DNA of 28,935 bases, taken from the IMG/VR virus record IMGVR_UViG_3300026077_000017, positions 1-28,935 of that record; one strand, 5' to 3'. The position numbers and the translations under genes are program-made. The notes beneath the pieces are model-generated. The model was not told the DNA's origin, did no database searches, and saw only the letters and a list, made by a program, of their open reading frames with translations. Source of the stretch: a virus. Positions 7,865-15,031 of this stretch are shown piece after piece (the first letter of the stretch is position 1; the number at the start of each line of letters is the position of its first letter).

Positions 7865-9232
7865 ATGTTTAACGCAGAATCACTCCAAGAGAAGTGGAAC
7901 CCTATTCTTGAGCACTCTGAGCTCGATCCTATTAAGGATACCTACAGAAAAGCGGTTACCAGCGTCCTCTTGGAAAACCAAGAAAAGTTTTTGAAAGAAG
8001 AGCGTGGTCTCGTAACTGAAGCAGCACCTACCAACTCACTTGGTGGTACTGGTTACTCAGGAGGTAGCACCGCTACAGGTCCTGTTGCAGGTTTCGACCC
8101 AGTTCTTATTTCACTTATCCGTCGTAGTATGCCTAAGCTAATTGCTTATGACATATGCGGAGTTCAACCAATGACAGGTCCTACTGGACTTATCTTTGCG
8201 ATGAGATCCACGAAGGGTACAAACAGAGACATCAACAACAGTGCAGTTGAAACATTCTTCAACGAAGTTGATACAGAGCATTCATCTGAAAACAGTGCTA
8301 ATGGTTTAGCATCTAACACTCAGACAGGATCTAACCCAGGTCTACTTGCAGACGCTGCTGGTAACTATACCATCGGTGGTCAAGGTATGACTACTGCTCA
8401 GTCTGAAGCATTAGGCGACGCAGCTAACAACCACTTCAACGAGATGGGATTCTCGATTGAGAAGGTTACTGTTACTGCTAAGTCACGTGCTTTGAAAGCT
8501 GAGTACAGTTTAGAGCTTGCTCAAGACCTTAAGGCTGTGCATGGATTGGACGCTGAGTCTGAGCTTGCAAACATCCTATCAACAGAAGTCCTTGCTGAAA
8601 TCAACAGGGAAGTTGTTAGAACTGTTTACAAGATCGCTAGACCTGGTGCTCAAAACAATACAGCTACTGCTGGTACTTTCGACCTTGACGTTGATAGTAA
8701 TGGTAGATGGTCAGTTGAGAAATTCAAAGGATTACTTTTCCAGATCGAAAGAGATATGAATGCCATCGGGCATGAAACTCGTCGTGGGAAGGGCAACATT
8801 CTCATCTGCTCTGCTGATGTAGCATCTGCTCTCTCAATGGCTGGAGTCCTTGACTATTCATCAGGCATCAACGGTGCTGTAGGTGGACTAGGAAATGTTG
8901 ATGACAACTCATCTACTCTAGTTGGTACTCTTAACGGAAGAATCAAGGTCTATGTTGACCCTTACTCAGCAAACGTAAGTGACAATCACTTCTATGTTTC
9001 TGGATACAAAGGATCATCTGCATACGACGCAGGATTATTCTACTGTCCTTACGTGCCTCTACAAATGGTCAGAGCCGTAGGTCAGGACACCTTCCAACCA
9101 AAAATCGGGTTTAAGACTCGTTATGGTATGGTTGCTAATCCATTTGCTGAAGGTCTTACACAAGGTGTAGGTGCTCTAACAGCTAATGCTAACCGCTACT
9201 ACAGACGTGTTAAGGTTACAAACCTAATGTAA
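7865..9232 (+). CDS. 23: Major capsid protein gp23
   Basis: This is the main shell protein of the head (HK97 fold). It has 455 aa, shorter than T4 gp23 (521) as in marine relatives. The segment at residues 96-114 (DICGVQPMTGPTGLIFAMR) is the classic g23 signature. A likely gp21 cleavage site is LVTE/AAPT after Glu52, giving a mature protein of about 403 aa. FNEMGFSIEKVTVTAKSRALKAEYS and the ending LTANANRYYRRVKVTNLM are also typical. It is preceded by the palindrome and CGGAG and followed by a strong intrinsic terminator, so the head operon ends here. No gp24 vertex paralogue follows, in line with other cyanomyoviruses. Confidence 0.97.
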   Translation: MFNAESLQEKWNPILEHSELDPIKDTYRKAVTSVLLENQEKFLKEERGLVTEAAPTNSLGGTGYSGGSTATGPVAGFDPVLISLIRRSMPKLIAYDICGVQPMTGPTGLIFAMRSTKGTNRDINNSAVETFFNEVDTEHSSENSANGLASNTQTGSNPGLLADAAGNYTIGGQGMTTAQSEALGDAANNHFNEMGFSIEKVTVTAKSRALKAEYSLELAQDLKAVHGLDAESELANILSTEVLAEINREVVRTVYKIARPGAQNNTATAGTFDLDVDSNGRWSVEKFKGLLFQIERDMNAIGHETRRGKGNILICSADVASALSMAGVLDYSSGINGAVGGLGNVDDNSSTLVGTLNGRIKVYVDPYSANVSDNHFYVSGYKGSSAYDAGLFYCPYVPLQMVRAVGQDTFQPKIGFKTRYGMVANPFAEGLTQGVGALTANANRYYRRVKVTNLM

Positions 9233-9253
9233 TATCATATCGATATACACACA

Positions 9254-9281
9254 AGAGAGACCCTTCGGGGTCTCTTTTTTT
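9254..9281 (+). terminator. Intrinsic terminator after gp23
   Basis: The stem AGAGACCC-TTCG-GGGTCTCT (9256-9275) has a stable UUCG tetraloop and is followed by a T run to 9281, 24 bases after the gp23 stop. It is the clearest rho-independent terminator in the window and separates the head operon from the small genes downstream. Confidence 0.93.
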
Positions 9282-9290
9282 ATGTACATA

Positions 9291-9298
9291 CCTAAATA
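9291..9298 (+). promoter_or_regulatory. Late promoter (CCTAAATA) after the gp23 terminator
   Basis: CCTAAATA follows the terminator by about ten bases and lies 23 bases before the ATG at 9321. It would restart late transcription for the small genes and the tail-tube-like gene. Confidence 0.5.
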
Positions 9299-9320
9299 TT
9301 AGTGCAGAATAGGTATAGCC

Positions 9321-9485
9321 ATGAACGGCAGACTAGACAAAGTTGCTATGACCTCCAAACTCATGCAACTTAAAAGAGAGTTACACTACAAGTGTGAGAT
9401 AGGAGAGAAGGGTGAGTGGGAGTGCAAAGGTGCAGACGAGTATCTAAATAGAACACTGGACGTACTAGACGAATATTATATGTAA
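9321..9485 (+). CDS. Small conserved-looking protein of 54 aa
   Basis: This is a short ORF filling the gap after the gp23 terminator: starts MNGRLDKVAMTSK, ends LNRTLDVLDEYYM. It is charged, probably helical and soluble, with two cysteines (YKCEIGEKGEWECKG) spaced around a short hairpin-like loop. It is supported by a late promoter 23 bases upstream and by filling the space to the next gene. Ribosome site AATAGGT is weak. I do not recognise a family and assign no function. A TCTAAATAG element inside its 3' part (9443-9451) may be another late promoter. Confidence 0.6.
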   Translation: MNGRLDKVAMTSKLMQLKRELHYKCEIGEKGEWECKGADEYLNRTLDVLDEYYM

Positions 9486-9494
9486 TGCTATAAT
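9466..9494 (+). promoter_or_regulatory. Sigma-70-type promoter, TAGACG-N17-TATAAT
   Basis: A perfect -10 (TATAAT, 9489-9494) lies 17 bases after TAGACG (four of six matches to TTGACA) at the end of the 54-aa gene. The expected start site, about 9501, falls right at the ATG of the next gene (9502), which would give an almost leaderless message. Confidence 0.45.
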
Positions 9495-9501
9495 ATGGGA
9501 C

Positions 9502-9816
9502 ATGACAGAAGAAAAAATCAAATCATTATGTTATACCAAAGAAGAAGTTGATGCAATGATTGCTGCTGCTGTAGCAGAAGCACGTGCTATTGATGAAGCA
9601 TCGATGCGTAAACATAATAGAGAGGCAACCATCATCAGTATGATCCTTGGGTTCACATGTCTCGCATTATTCCTAGATGGACTACTCCGTATACTGGGTA
9701 TCATCCCACCATTCATGGACATTGATGTCAGTATAGTAGATCAGATTGTAGAGAAAGTAGAGCATGATGTAATACCACAGGTTGAGAAGTATAAGGCATA
9801 TATACCGAGGATATAA
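9502..9816 (+). CDS. Single-pass membrane protein of unknown function
   Basis: This 104-aa protein has one hydrophobic segment at about residues 43-67 (IISMILGFTCLALFLDGLLR, with Asp59 and Arg63 near the end). The N-terminus is cytoplasm-like and charged, and the C-terminal tail is amphipathic (IVDQIVEKVEHDVIPQVEKY), possibly a short coiled coil. No signal-peptide cleavage motif is evident. It is flanked by small genes between gp23 and a tail gene. A sigma-70-like promoter abuts its start, and its stop is part of a TATAAATA late promoter, so it may be made early or middle while its neighbours are late. No family recognised; holin or host-membrane roles are only guesses. Confidence 0.72.
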   Translation: MTEEKIKSLCYTKEEVDAMIAAAVAEARAIDEASMRKHNREATIISMILGFTCLALFLDGLLRILGIIPPFMDIDVSIVDQIVEKVEHDVIPQVEKYKAYIPRI

Positions 9817-9819
9817 ATA
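9812..9819 (+). promoter_or_regulatory. Late promoter, perfect TATAAATA
   Basis: TATAAATA is an exact match to the T4 late consensus. It contains the stop codon of the membrane-protein gene (TAA 9814-9816), and its last A is the first base of the next ATG (9819). Transcription would begin inside the 49-aa ORF, so it most likely serves the tail-tube-like gene at 9965. Confidence 0.65.
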
Positions 9820-9968
9820 TGTTAAGCAAGGACTATAGACTCAGACTGTCTGTTATAGCCTGCAAGACTCGTCTTGATAGGGAAGTTAGTCTAGAAGATA
9901 GGATTTGGGCTCAGAAATTAGTTGAGCATAACAATCATGCCAGAGGTATCTGGGAAAGGATGACATGA
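9819..9968 (+). CDS. Small basic protein of 49 aa
   Basis: This short ORF starts MLSKDYRLRLSVIACKTRLD and ends NNHARGIWERMT. It is Arg/Lys-rich and probably helical. Its stop overlaps the ATG of the next gene (ATGA at 9965-9968), the coupling seen across this genome, which is the main support that it is translated. No separate Shine-Dalgarno is clear, and a perfect late promoter sits on its start, so late transcripts would not contain its ATG. It would be read only from upstream transcripts. No function assigned. Confidence 0.5.
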   Translation: MLSKDYRLRLSVIACKTRLDREVSLEDRIWAQKLVEHNNHARGIWERMT

Positions 9969-10519
9969 CTACCTGGAAAAAACAAATAGAGAATAGAAAC
10001 TTCCTGTCTCCGATAGGATTCAAGTTTGCTCTTGCAAAATATCCTAAGATCTCATACTTCTGTCAGACTGCTAACATACCTAGCATGAATCTAAGTATTC
10101 AGCAGCAGTCCACACCATTTAGATCACTACCATTGGAAGGATTCATAGAATATGATCCTTTGACACTATCATTCTTGGTAGATGAAAACCTAGAAAACTA
10201 TTTGATACTACACAACTGGATCCGTGCACTAGGTACTCCTGATAGTACTACTGAGAGAAGAGATTTTGTTATTAAGATGGAGCAGTTGTTTGGTAACAAG
10301 GATCTGTATGCTGATGCTACCTTGATGGTACTTAATAGTAACTTCCAACACAATTTTGACGTGGTGTTTGAAGACTTGATACCCATAGGGTTGAATGCTT
10401 TAGAGTTTAATGCTACAGTAGATGGTACTGAGTATGCTATGGCAACTGTGTCATTCAGATACCTTGCATATCAGATCCGTAAGAGGGAAGAATCGAAGCG
10501 TAATACACAAATAGATTAA
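9965..10519 (+). CDS. Tail tube-like / tail completion structural protein
   Basis: This 184-aa protein has the tail-tube fold pattern: KFALAKYPKISYFCQTANIP near the front (compare KAANIP in gp19), then LEGFIEYDPLTLSFLVDENL and YLILHNWIRALG, a segment typical of gp19-family tube, tube-initiator and tube-terminator proteins. It lies in the slot just after gp23 where cyanomyoviruses carry a tail completion gene often called gp3. It is therefore likely a virion protein capping or extending the tube at the neck or baseplate. I cannot separate gp3 from a second gp19 paralogue by eye. It is probably late, from the TATAAATA at 9812. Confidence 0.6.
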   Translation: MTTWKKQIENRNFLSPIGFKFALAKYPKISYFCQTANIPSMNLSIQQQSTPFRSLPLEGFIEYDPLTLSFLVDENLENYLILHNWIRALGTPDSTTERRDFVIKMEQLFGNKDLYADATLMVLNSNFQHNFDVVFEDLIPIGLNALEFNATVDGTEYAMATVSFRYLAYQIRKREESKRNTQID

Positions 10520-11143
10520 ATGACAGTTAGTTATGAGGAACATCCTGCGTTCCCTGTGAGATTCTTTAAGTTTCGTGCTTCAAAAGAATTAACTTCTACT
10601 ACACTAGCGGAAGTAAAAAAATTACAATTCACCAAACGGAATGAACCTGATGGTGTCGGAACAAGTGGTGCTATACAGAATAGAAAGGAGTTTCTTCCTA
10701 TTCATAAGTGGTTTCAAGACTGTATTGATTCCATTCATAAGAATGAGAGGTGGCACACTGATAGATTAGTAGTTAATAAGTCTTGGGCTAATAGATCTGA
10801 TGCTAACACAGGAGATAGTCATGGATATCATCGTCATCCTATGTCATATCTTAGTGGTGTATTCTATCTTACTAAAGGAGCACCCACTGTATTTCTAGAT
10901 CCTGTAAAGGATAGAGACTGGGGTCAATTTCATCTTGATGGATACCCTGATAAGGATTGTAAACTGTTTACTCACCTAGGTGTAGGTGGTTTGATAGTGT
11001 TTCCTAGTTATGTTATCCACGGATCGGATTCAAACTATGATGTGGATAGGTTTACCATTGCATTCAATACATTTCCTCAAGGAGAATTTGGTGGACATTA
11101 TGGGTGTGATGTAACAGTTAATGATTGTGGTGATTATCTATGA
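10520..11143 (+). CDS. 2OG-Fe(II) oxygenase family protein (paralogue A)
   Basis: This 207-aa protein has the core of the putative 2OG-Fe(II) oxygenase family PF13759: YHRHPMSYLSGVFYL, then APTVFLDP, then GGLIVFPSYVIHGSD and RFTIAFNTFP. Likely iron ligands are His in HRH (residues 104-106) and the distal His167; Arg177 is the likely 2-oxoglutarate anchor. Such enzymes couple 2-oxoglutarate decarboxylation to hydroxylation; the substrate is unknown. It abuts the preceding stop with no gap and overlaps uvsY by four bases, so it belongs to the recombination operon. It closely resembles the tandem pair at 23104 and 23763, with RHPMS identical in all three. Confidence 0.8.
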   Translation: MTVSYEEHPAFPVRFFKFRASKELTSTTLAEVKKLQFTKRNEPDGVGTSGAIQNRKEFLPIHKWFQDCIDSIHKNERWHTDRLVVNKSWANRSDANTGDSHGYHRHPMSYLSGVFYLTKGAPTVFLDPVKDRDWGQFHLDGYPDKDCKLFTHLGVGGLIVFPSYVIHGSDSNYDVDRFTIAFNTFPQGEFGGHYGCDVTVNDCGDYL

Positions 11144-11583
11144 ATTTAGAAAAGATTGAGGAGATGTGGGCAAAGGATGCAGAGAAATTCTTTGATCACA
11201 GGGACTTACCTGAGTTGCTTGCCAACGATAGTATGGAAACTCCCAAACTACATGCAAAGTATTTGCAATTATATAATGAATTTAAACTTATGCTCTCCGA
11301 TGCGGAGAAAAAGTATAAGCAGTTGTATAAAGAGAAGTGGTTATATTACAATGGGAAAGCACCTGCCTCTGTCTACGCAGAGAAACCCTTTGATCTTAAG
11401 GTACTAAAGGGTGATCTTGATATGTTCATCGATAGTGATGAGGATGTATGCCGTGCCAAGCAGAAAAAAGACTACCTTGAAACTTGTATAAATTCTATTG
11501 ATAGGATACTTAAGCAGATCCACAATAGAGGGTTTGACATTAAGAACACTATCGAAATTGTAAAGTATTATGGGATTCGATGA
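11140..11583 (+). CDS. uvsY: UvsY recombination mediator
   Basis: This is the mediator that loads the UvsX recombinase on single-stranded DNA covered by gp32. At 147 aa it is near T4 UvsY (137). The C-terminal pattern INSIDRILKQIHNRGFDIKN matches the family's AIKSRGFAIK-type ending, the middle has the KxxKWLYYNGKA segment comparable to ARLDYYSG in T4, and the whole chain is helical and charged. It lies immediately before uvsW, its neighbour in T4, with a four-base overlap on both sides (ATGA). UvsX itself is not in the window. The identification rests on motif, size and synteny. Confidence 0.82.
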   Translation: MNLEKIEEMWAKDAEKFFDHRDLPELLANDSMETPKLHAKYLQLYNEFKLMLSDAEKKYKQLYKEKWLYYNGKAPASVYAEKPFDLKVLKGDLDMFIDSDEDVCRAKQKKDYLETCINSIDRILKQIHNRGFDIKNTIEIVKYYGIR

Positions 11584-13037
11584 CCACCATCATAAAGAAG
11601 AACGAGATCTTCCTGAAGGTGGAGGCAGAACCTCATCTTCATAAAGAATTAAGTGAGCATTTTCAGTTTGAAGTACCTGGTGCACAGTTTATGCCAGCAG
11701 TCAAACGAAGATACTGGGATGGAAAGATAAGATTATATTCACCTGGTACGGGTGAGATATATTGTGGACTATATGATTACCTTACTGACTACCTAGAGGA
11801 GAAGGGGTATGAATATGAGGTCTTAGAAGATAAATACTATGGTAGGCCAAACGATACTGAAGAGTATGTCACACCTGAAGGCACAGCGGCTTTTATTCGT
11901 TCTCTTAGGCTCCCCTTTAAAGTCAGAGATTACCAGCTTAAAGGAATTTACACTGCGATTAAATTTCGTCGCAAGCTTTTATTATCCCCCACGGGCTCGG
12001 GAAAATCGCTAATAATATATGCATTGGTGCGTTGGCACCTGCTAAAAGACAGAGAGATATTAATTATTGTCCCTACTGTCTCTCTTGTAGAACAATTGTA
12101 TAAGGATTTTATAGATTATGGTTGGGATGTCAGGGAAGTTCATAAGATTAGTGCAGGAGAAGAAAAGTATGTCGATAATAAAGTCGTTATATCAACTTGG
12201 CAGTCTATCTATAAGGAATCCAATAAGTTTTTTGAACGTTTTGATGTCGTTATCGGGGATGAAGCACACCTTTATAAAGCTAAATCACTCGTGGGTATCC
12301 TTACGAAGTGCTATGATGCGAAGTATAAGGTAGGACTGACTGGTACTCTGGATGGTATGGAAGCACACCAACTGGTACTAGAAGGATTGTTTGGTAGATG
12401 TGATAAGGTTACTAATACAGTAGAGTTAATGAAACAGGGTCACCTTACTCCTCTTAAGGTGCGGATATTACTACTTAAACATGGTTGGGTGCCCTTTGAT
12501 TTCTATCAACAGGAGATGGATTACTTATGCATGCACACCAAGCGTAGTAACTTCATCACTAATCTAGCACTAGATCTAAAGGGAAACACCCTGATACTCT
12601 ACAATTACATAGAGAAGCACGGAGAACCTATATGGGAAATACTAAATAGTAAAGTAGAGAAAGATCGTAAGATTTTCTTTATACATGGAGGGGTTGATGC
12701 TGTAGAAAGGGAAGAGGCTCGTAAGATATGCGAAACTCAAAAGGATGCTATAATATTAGCATCATACGGAACCTTCTCAACTGGTATCAATATTCGTAAT
12801 CTCCACAATGTTATCTTTGCATCCCCTAGTAAGTCTAGGGTGAGAAATTTACAGTCCATTGGACGGGTTCTGAGGAAGGGAGAAAATAAAGCACAAGCAG
12901 TATTGTATGACATTGCTGATGACTGCTCTAAAGACTCTCAATATAATTATACTCTTCGACATCTCGTAGAAAGGATGAAAATATATGATGAAGAGTGCTT
13001 TGATTATGATATAACCAAGGTCAATTTTAAGAAATGA
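11580..13037 (+). CDS. uvsW: UvsW DNA/RNA helicase
   Basis: This is a superfamily 2 helicase that unwinds branched DNA and R-loops, resolving recombination intermediates and shutting down origin-primed replication in favour of recombination-dependent replication. At 485 aa it is close to T4 UvsW (about 500). Visible motifs: Walker A SPTGSGKS near residue 137, DEAH box at 227-230, GLTGTLDG just after (motif III region), and motif VI QSIGRVLRKG at 425-434. The N-terminal 100 residues carry the family's small accessory domain (VKRRYWDGKIRLY). Overlaps with uvsY and with the next gene suggest one transcript. No key residue is missing. Confidence 0.95.
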   Translation: MTTIIKKNEIFLKVEAEPHLHKELSEHFQFEVPGAQFMPAVKRRYWDGKIRLYSPGTGEIYCGLYDYLTDYLEEKGYEYEVLEDKYYGRPNDTEEYVTPEGTAAFIRSLRLPFKVRDYQLKGIYTAIKFRRKLLLSPTGSGKSLIIYALVRWHLLKDREILIIVPTVSLVEQLYKDFIDYGWDVREVHKISAGEEKYVDNKVVISTWQSIYKESNKFFERFDVVIGDEAHLYKAKSLVGILTKCYDAKYKVGLTGTLDGMEAHQLVLEGLFGRCDKVTNTVELMKQGHLTPLKVRILLLKHGWVPFDFYQQEMDYLCMHTKRSNFITNLALDLKGNTLILYNYIEKHGEPIWEILNSKVEKDRKIFFIHGGVDAVEREEARKICETQKDAIILASYGTFSTGINIRNLHNVIFASPSKSRVRNLQSIGRVLRKGENKAQAVLYDIADDCSKDSQYNYTLRHLVERMKIYDEECFDYDITKVNFKK

Positions 13038-13471
13038 CTATCCAATACATCAGACACGAGCAAGAATTCTATGGAGTCATCAAGTTAAAAACTGGTGACA
13101 CTCTATTAGGTAGTATGATTGCTACACAAGAAGACGACAATCCAGATAAGACTGTATTTTATATACAGGAACCTGCTACTCCTAACATGCATCAAGTAGA
13201 GAAGGATGGGCAGATGGGTATGGCTGTTGGTCTACTTAAATGGATGATGTTTGCTGATGAAGATTTCTATATGGTCAATGAAGATGACATTATTACTGTG
13301 GCACCTATGTCTATGGATAGTATCCTGATGTATAAAATGTGGGTGCGTAAAGAGTGTAAGACATCTAAAACAGATGTTGAAGTTAAAATGAATCCTAATA
13401 TGGGATTGGTTGGTAAGGTATCTGACTTTAGAAGTAAGTTGGAGGACTTCTGGAAACGCACTAACTCTTGA
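13034..13471 (+). CDS. Conserved phage protein, possibly Sm-like fold
   Basis: This 145-aa protein lies between uvsW and the late sigma factor. The front half (GVIKLKTGDTLLGSMIAT, then TVFYIQEPATPN) has the strand pattern of Sm/LSm-type proteins: a Lys-x-Lys-x-Gly-Asp turn, a Gly in the next strand, then a strand ending in Pro. The rest is Met-rich (GLLKWMMFADEDFYMVNED). If the fold is right, an RNA-linked or replication-fork scaffold role is possible, but there is no direct evidence. It overlaps uvsW by four bases, and its TGA stop lies inside the -35 box of the gp55 promoter. Confidence 0.6.
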   Translation: MTIQYIRHEQEFYGVIKLKTGDTLLGSMIATQEDDNPDKTVFYIQEPATPNMHQVEKDGQMGMAVGLLKWMMFADEDFYMVNEDDIITVAPMSMDSILMYKMWVRKECKTSKTDVEVKMNPNMGLVGKVSDFRSKLEDFWKRTNS

Positions 13472-13496
13472 CAGTATTTGGATTAACCTATACAAT
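13468..13496 (+). promoter_or_regulatory. Sigma-70-type promoter for gp55, TTGACA-N17-TACAAT
   Basis: A consensus -35 (TTGACA, 13468-13473) and near-consensus -10 (TACAAT, 13491-13496) are separated by exactly 17 bases, 21 bases before the gp55 ATG. The expected start near 13503 falls at the right edge of a small palindrome, TGTATACA (13496-13503). The -35 overlaps the stop of the upstream gene. This is what host RNA polymerase would read, so gp55 can be made before any late sigma factor exists. Confidence 0.8.
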
Positions 13497-13517
13497 GTAT
13501 ACAGGTGAGATAATTAT

Positions 13518-13997
13518 ATGGCATCTAAAATGGCTCGTAAGCAGAAGCAACACTACGTTGATAACAAAAAGTTTTTACAAGAGATAACGAATTATCGACT
13601 TGCGGTTGAGGCTGCGAAGAGAAATGATGAAGAGAAACCTCGCATCACTCATTATCTTGCTGAATGCTTTTTAAAAATAGCAACACACTTATCATATAGA
13701 CCAAACTTTATTAACTATATGTTTAAGGAGGACATGATATCCGATGGGGTAGAGAACTGTGTCCAGTATATCGATAATTTTAATCCAGAGAAGAGTAAGA
13801 ATCCATTTGCATACTTCACGCAGATAATATATTACGCTTTCTTAAGAAGGATAGCAAAAGAGAAGCGTCAGATGGACATACGTGATAAGTTAATAGAAAA
13901 GAGTGGGTATGAGCAAGTATTCCACTCAGATAATAATGATGATCACTCTGAAATGAATAGCATTAAGGGTAGAATTGAGACAAGTATGAGGAACTGA
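13518..13997 (+). CDS. 55: Late-transcription sigma factor gp55
   Basis: This small sigma-70-family protein redirects host RNA polymerase to TATAAATA-type promoters of head and tail genes. It has 159 aa (T4 gp55 is 185). The region DGVENCVQYIDNFNPEKSKN followed by FAYFTQIIYYAFLRRIAKEK is the sigma region 2-like helix pair that binds the core enzyme and the melted promoter; a basic N-terminus (ASKMARKQKQ) precedes it. Its position next to gp47 fits cyanomyovirus order. The last residues (SIKGRIETSMRN) do not show an obvious acidic-hydrophobic clamp-binding tail, unlike what is described for T4. It has its own early promoter and overlaps gp47 by one base. Confidence 0.92.
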   Translation: MASKMARKQKQHYVDNKKFLQEITNYRLAVEAAKRNDEEKPRITHYLAECFLKIATHLSYRPNFINYMFKEDMISDGVENCVQYIDNFNPEKSKNPFAYFTQIIYYAFLRRIAKEKRQMDIRDKLIEKSGYEQVFHSDNNDDHSEMNSIKGRIETSMRN

Positions 13998-15031
13998 TGA
14001 GCAAAGTCCTCATAATTACAGACCAACACTTTGGGGTCCGTAATGACAACCAACATTATGTTGATAGATATAGAAAATTTTATACAGAGACAGTCTTACC
14101 CCTTATCGATAAGGAAGGTATCACTGAGATATTAAATCTTGGAGACACCTTTGATAGGAGAAAGGGAGTTAACTTCTCATCTCTAGAAGCAGCAAAGGAC
14201 ATGTGGTTCAGACCTCTGCAAGACAGGGGTGTAAAAATGACCATGTTGTTAGGTAATCATGACATCTATTTCAAGAATACTCTCCGTGTTAATTCTCCTG
14301 AGCTTCTCCTTGGGGAGTTTGATAATATTGAGATCATTTATTGTCCAGGTGAGAGGATTATAGGTGGGGTAAAGATGATGCTTGTCCCTTGGATCTGTGA
14401 AGAGAATAGGGAAGCATGTTTTGAAGCAATAAACGATACAGATGCTGACTATTGCATGGGTCACTTTGAATTGAATGGTTTTGATCCAATTCCAGGTGTC
14501 ACTATGAAACATGGTGATGATCCTACAGCACTGTCTAAGTTTAAAATGGTATGCTCAGGACATTTCCATTGCAGAAGTCACAAATCTAACATCCATTACC
14601 TAGGTAATCCTTGTCAGTTATACTGGAATGATTACGGTCATGATCGTGGGTTTCATACACTAAATACTTCTACAAGAAAGTTAAAATTTCATAAGAATCC
14701 ATACCATACTTTTAATAAAATATTTTATAAAGATGATATCAATCTGACACCGATGTCTCTTAAGAAATTAGAAGGCACTTATGTTAAACTTATCGTCGAG
14801 GAGAAGAATGATCAAGTCAAATTTGATCAGGTGGTCAGAAGATTACAGGCAGTTGACCTAGCAGATCTTAAGATCATCGAAGATGTAACATATGACTTGG
14901 ATTCAGTAGAGACTGACGTTGAGGTTGAAGACACATTGACAATACTTGAGCACTGTGTTTCAGACTTTGATAATAAAGATGATATATTTCCAATACTCAA
15001 GTCCTTATACATGGAGGCAGTTGAAGTCTAA
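13997..15031 (+). CDS. 47: gp47 recombination nuclease subunit (Mre11/SbcD type)
   Basis: This is the nuclease subunit of the gp46/gp47 complex, which resects double-strand ends for recombination-dependent replication and helps degrade host DNA. At 344 aa it matches T4 gp47 (339). Metallophosphoesterase motifs are in order: DQHFGVR (residues 8-14), LGDTFDRRK, LLGNHD, then GHFH, giving the usual two-metal site. The C-terminal 100 residues are acidic and would contact gp46. Its start overlaps the gp55 stop (GATGA), and its stop overlaps the next start by one base (TAATG). All expected active-site residues are present. Confidence 0.95.
   Translation: MSKVLIITDQHFGVRNDNQHYVDRYRKFYTETVLPLIDKEGITEILNLGDTFDRRKGVNFSSLEAAKDMWFRPLQDRGVKMTMLLGNHDIYFKNTLRVNSPELLLGEFDNIEIIYCPGERIIGGVKMMLVPWICEENREACFEAINDTDADYCMGHFELNGFDPIPGVTMKHGDDPTALSKFKMVCSGHFHCRSHKSNIHYLGNPCQLYWNDYGHDRGFHTLNTSTRKLKFHKNPYHTFNKIFYKDDINLTPMSLKKLEGTYVKLIVEEKNDQVKFDQVVRRLQAVDLADLKIIEDVTYDLDSVETDVEVEDTLTILEHCVSDFDNKDDIFPILKSLYMEAVEV

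Noticed and set aside
12631-12650. TAAATA inside uvsW, and similar hits in gp47 (about 14660), gp46 (about 16567) and the oxygenase at 27440
   Set aside because: Internal to long genes with no gene start just downstream; expected by chance in AT-rich DNA.
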